DNA of 64,000 nucleotides from G965261475 sp965261475 [NCBI: bacterium] (lineage in GTDB: Bacteria > SAR324 > XYD2-FULL-50-16), in the NCBI GenBank assembly GCA_965261475.1, contig OZ253454.1, forward strand, positions 124,001-188,000, given 5' to 3'. Shown piece by piece: positions 63,350 to 64,000 of this stretch. The first letter of the stretch is position 1. Each line of letters begins with the position of its first letter. A model generated the notes under the pieces. It was not told the DNA's origin and did not search any database. It saw nothing but the letters and a program-made list of their open reading frames with translations. Position numbers and translations under genes: made by a program.

Positions 63350-64000
63350 CTTCACACAACTGTGTTGTCTTAAAAGGCAATGATTCTATTAGTTGTTGTA
63401 TTTTTTTTTTTTTACTAGATAAAATATTTGTTGCTTCTTTTACTCCTAATAAAGAGCTAAAGGTAATGACATTTTTTGCTGGGTTTATTTGCTTTCTTTC
63501 ACTATTTGCATCTAGTATATCATCTTTAATTTGGTAGCAAGTACCAGTTAAAGTACCAAGTTCTTTCAAGGTTTCTTTATTTTTTAACTCTGCTAGAATT
63601 GCAGGTATTTCAAAGCAACTTTGAAAAAGATACGCAGTTTTTCTTTTTTCCATAGTATGTAAATAATCATAACTAGCTTGTTTATTTGCAAACTTCTCAG
63701 GGACATTAATATCTAGAAACTGTCCTGCTAACATCATTTTTGCGTGGTAGGTCATTGTTTTTGTTGCTGCTAAAACTACTCTACTAGCAAAAGCAGAATG
63801 AGAGTGATTGAAAATAATTGCAAAGGCTTCTGTTAGTAGTGCATCTCCCGTGAGTATAGCATTGGCTTCTCCAAATTTTTTATGATTACTTGGTTTGTCT
63901 CTGCGGTAGTCATCATCATCCATACAAGGTAAATCATCGTGCACTAAGGCATAAGAATGGATACATTCTGTAGCAGCAGCAAAAGGTAAAATCTCTTGAG
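63324..64000 (-). CDS. ispA: Farnesyl/geranyl diphosphate synthase, 5' part outside the window
   Basis: A trans-prenyltransferase, 225 codons visible, running off the right edge. The first aspartate-rich motif is HDDLPCMDDDDYRRDKPSNH near the edge, the second is YQIKDDILD (near residue 146 counted from the visible GTG). GEANAILTGDALLTEAF and LAGQFLDI are family signatures. Upstream codons visible to the edge read EILPFAAATECIHSYALVHD, the expected sequence before the first Asp motif. It supplies the C15 chain for undecaprenyl and quinone synthesis, fed by the MEP pathway (ispF). The convergent overlap with lnt includes its last 26 bp. Confidence 0.93.
   Translation of the reverse strand, partial: QEILPFAAATECIHSYALVHDDLPCMDDDDYRRDKPSNHKKFGEANAILTGDALLTEAFAIIFNHSHSAFASRVVLAATKTMTYHAKMMLAGQFLDINVPEKFANKQASYDYLHTMEKRKTAYLFQSCFEIPAILAELKNKETLKELGTLTGTCYQIKDDILDANSERKQINPAKNVITFSSLLGVKEATNILSSKKKKIQQLIESLPFKTTQLCEVIEFALEL

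Overview
The window is an AT-rich, densely packed chromosomal segment from a Gram-negative bacterium. Two membranes are indicated by BamA, apolipoprotein N-acyltransferase (Lnt), a lipobox protein and several signal-peptide proteins. The 16S rRNA gene has a proteobacterial character, with a 5' end and short variable helices like alphaproteobacteria and Rickettsiales. Other stretches read more like deep (former delta) proteobacteria, so I do not name a genus. The 16S gene stands alone with its own promoter and processing stem and has no tRNA-Ile/Ala or 23S behind it. Multi-subunit enzymes are split across the genome: sucC without sucD, gltB without gltD, ilvB without ilvN. Decaying genes (dtd, XRE regulators, small membrane proteins) suggest a reduced, probably host-associated genome. 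It still keeps branched-chain amino acid, haem, isoprenoid, shikimate and vitamin B6 steps.

Layout. 1-1.8 kb: a truncated secreted protein and a lipoprotein. 1.9-10.1 kb (+): htpG, an isolated ureidoglycine aminohydrolase (allE), a b558-type succinate dehydrogenase operon (sdhCAB), xthA, pdxJ, ispF. 10.1-14.4 kb (-): a tightly overlapping run rlmB-aroQ-hemY-DUF368-ptsN-dsbB. 14.6-25.3 kb (+): bamA, ilvB, an HU/IHF protein, miaB, leuA, sucC, tRNA-Ile2, a zinc-ribbon protein and a CorC/CNNM protein. 25.4-25.6 kb: tRNA-Arg(GCG) and tRNA-Ser(GGA).

25.7-36.9 kb is an accessory island next to the tRNAs. It starts with a C5 cytosine methyltransferase, a putative restriction endonuclease and an ABC-type ATPase broken by one in-frame stop. 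This unit is flanked by two about 260-bp copies of a decayed XRE-regulator region; the second copy runs in frame into the tail of a type III restriction subunit. Next comes a three- or four-gene opposite-strand operon: a frameshifted small gene, a 1076-aa SF1 helicase with a kinase-like N-terminus, a 301-aa winged-helix-like protein and a zinc-finger protein whose frame continues past its stop. This operon is the best candidate for an undescribed defence system; the kinase-helicase architecture recalls Mokosh type I but no PLD nuclease is visible.

36.9-48 kb: a true ACC deaminase (acdS), the lone 16S gene, priA, a stretch between duplicated priA ends holding tiny membrane proteins, a CMP/dCMP-type deaminase, trpS, obgE, a ZapA-like gene and a convincing 6S RNA. 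48-64 kb: phosphoglucomutase, a dtd pseudogene, an operon hemC-ABC exporter-secreted protein (-), gltB, several unrecognised proteins, lnt and the end of ispA.
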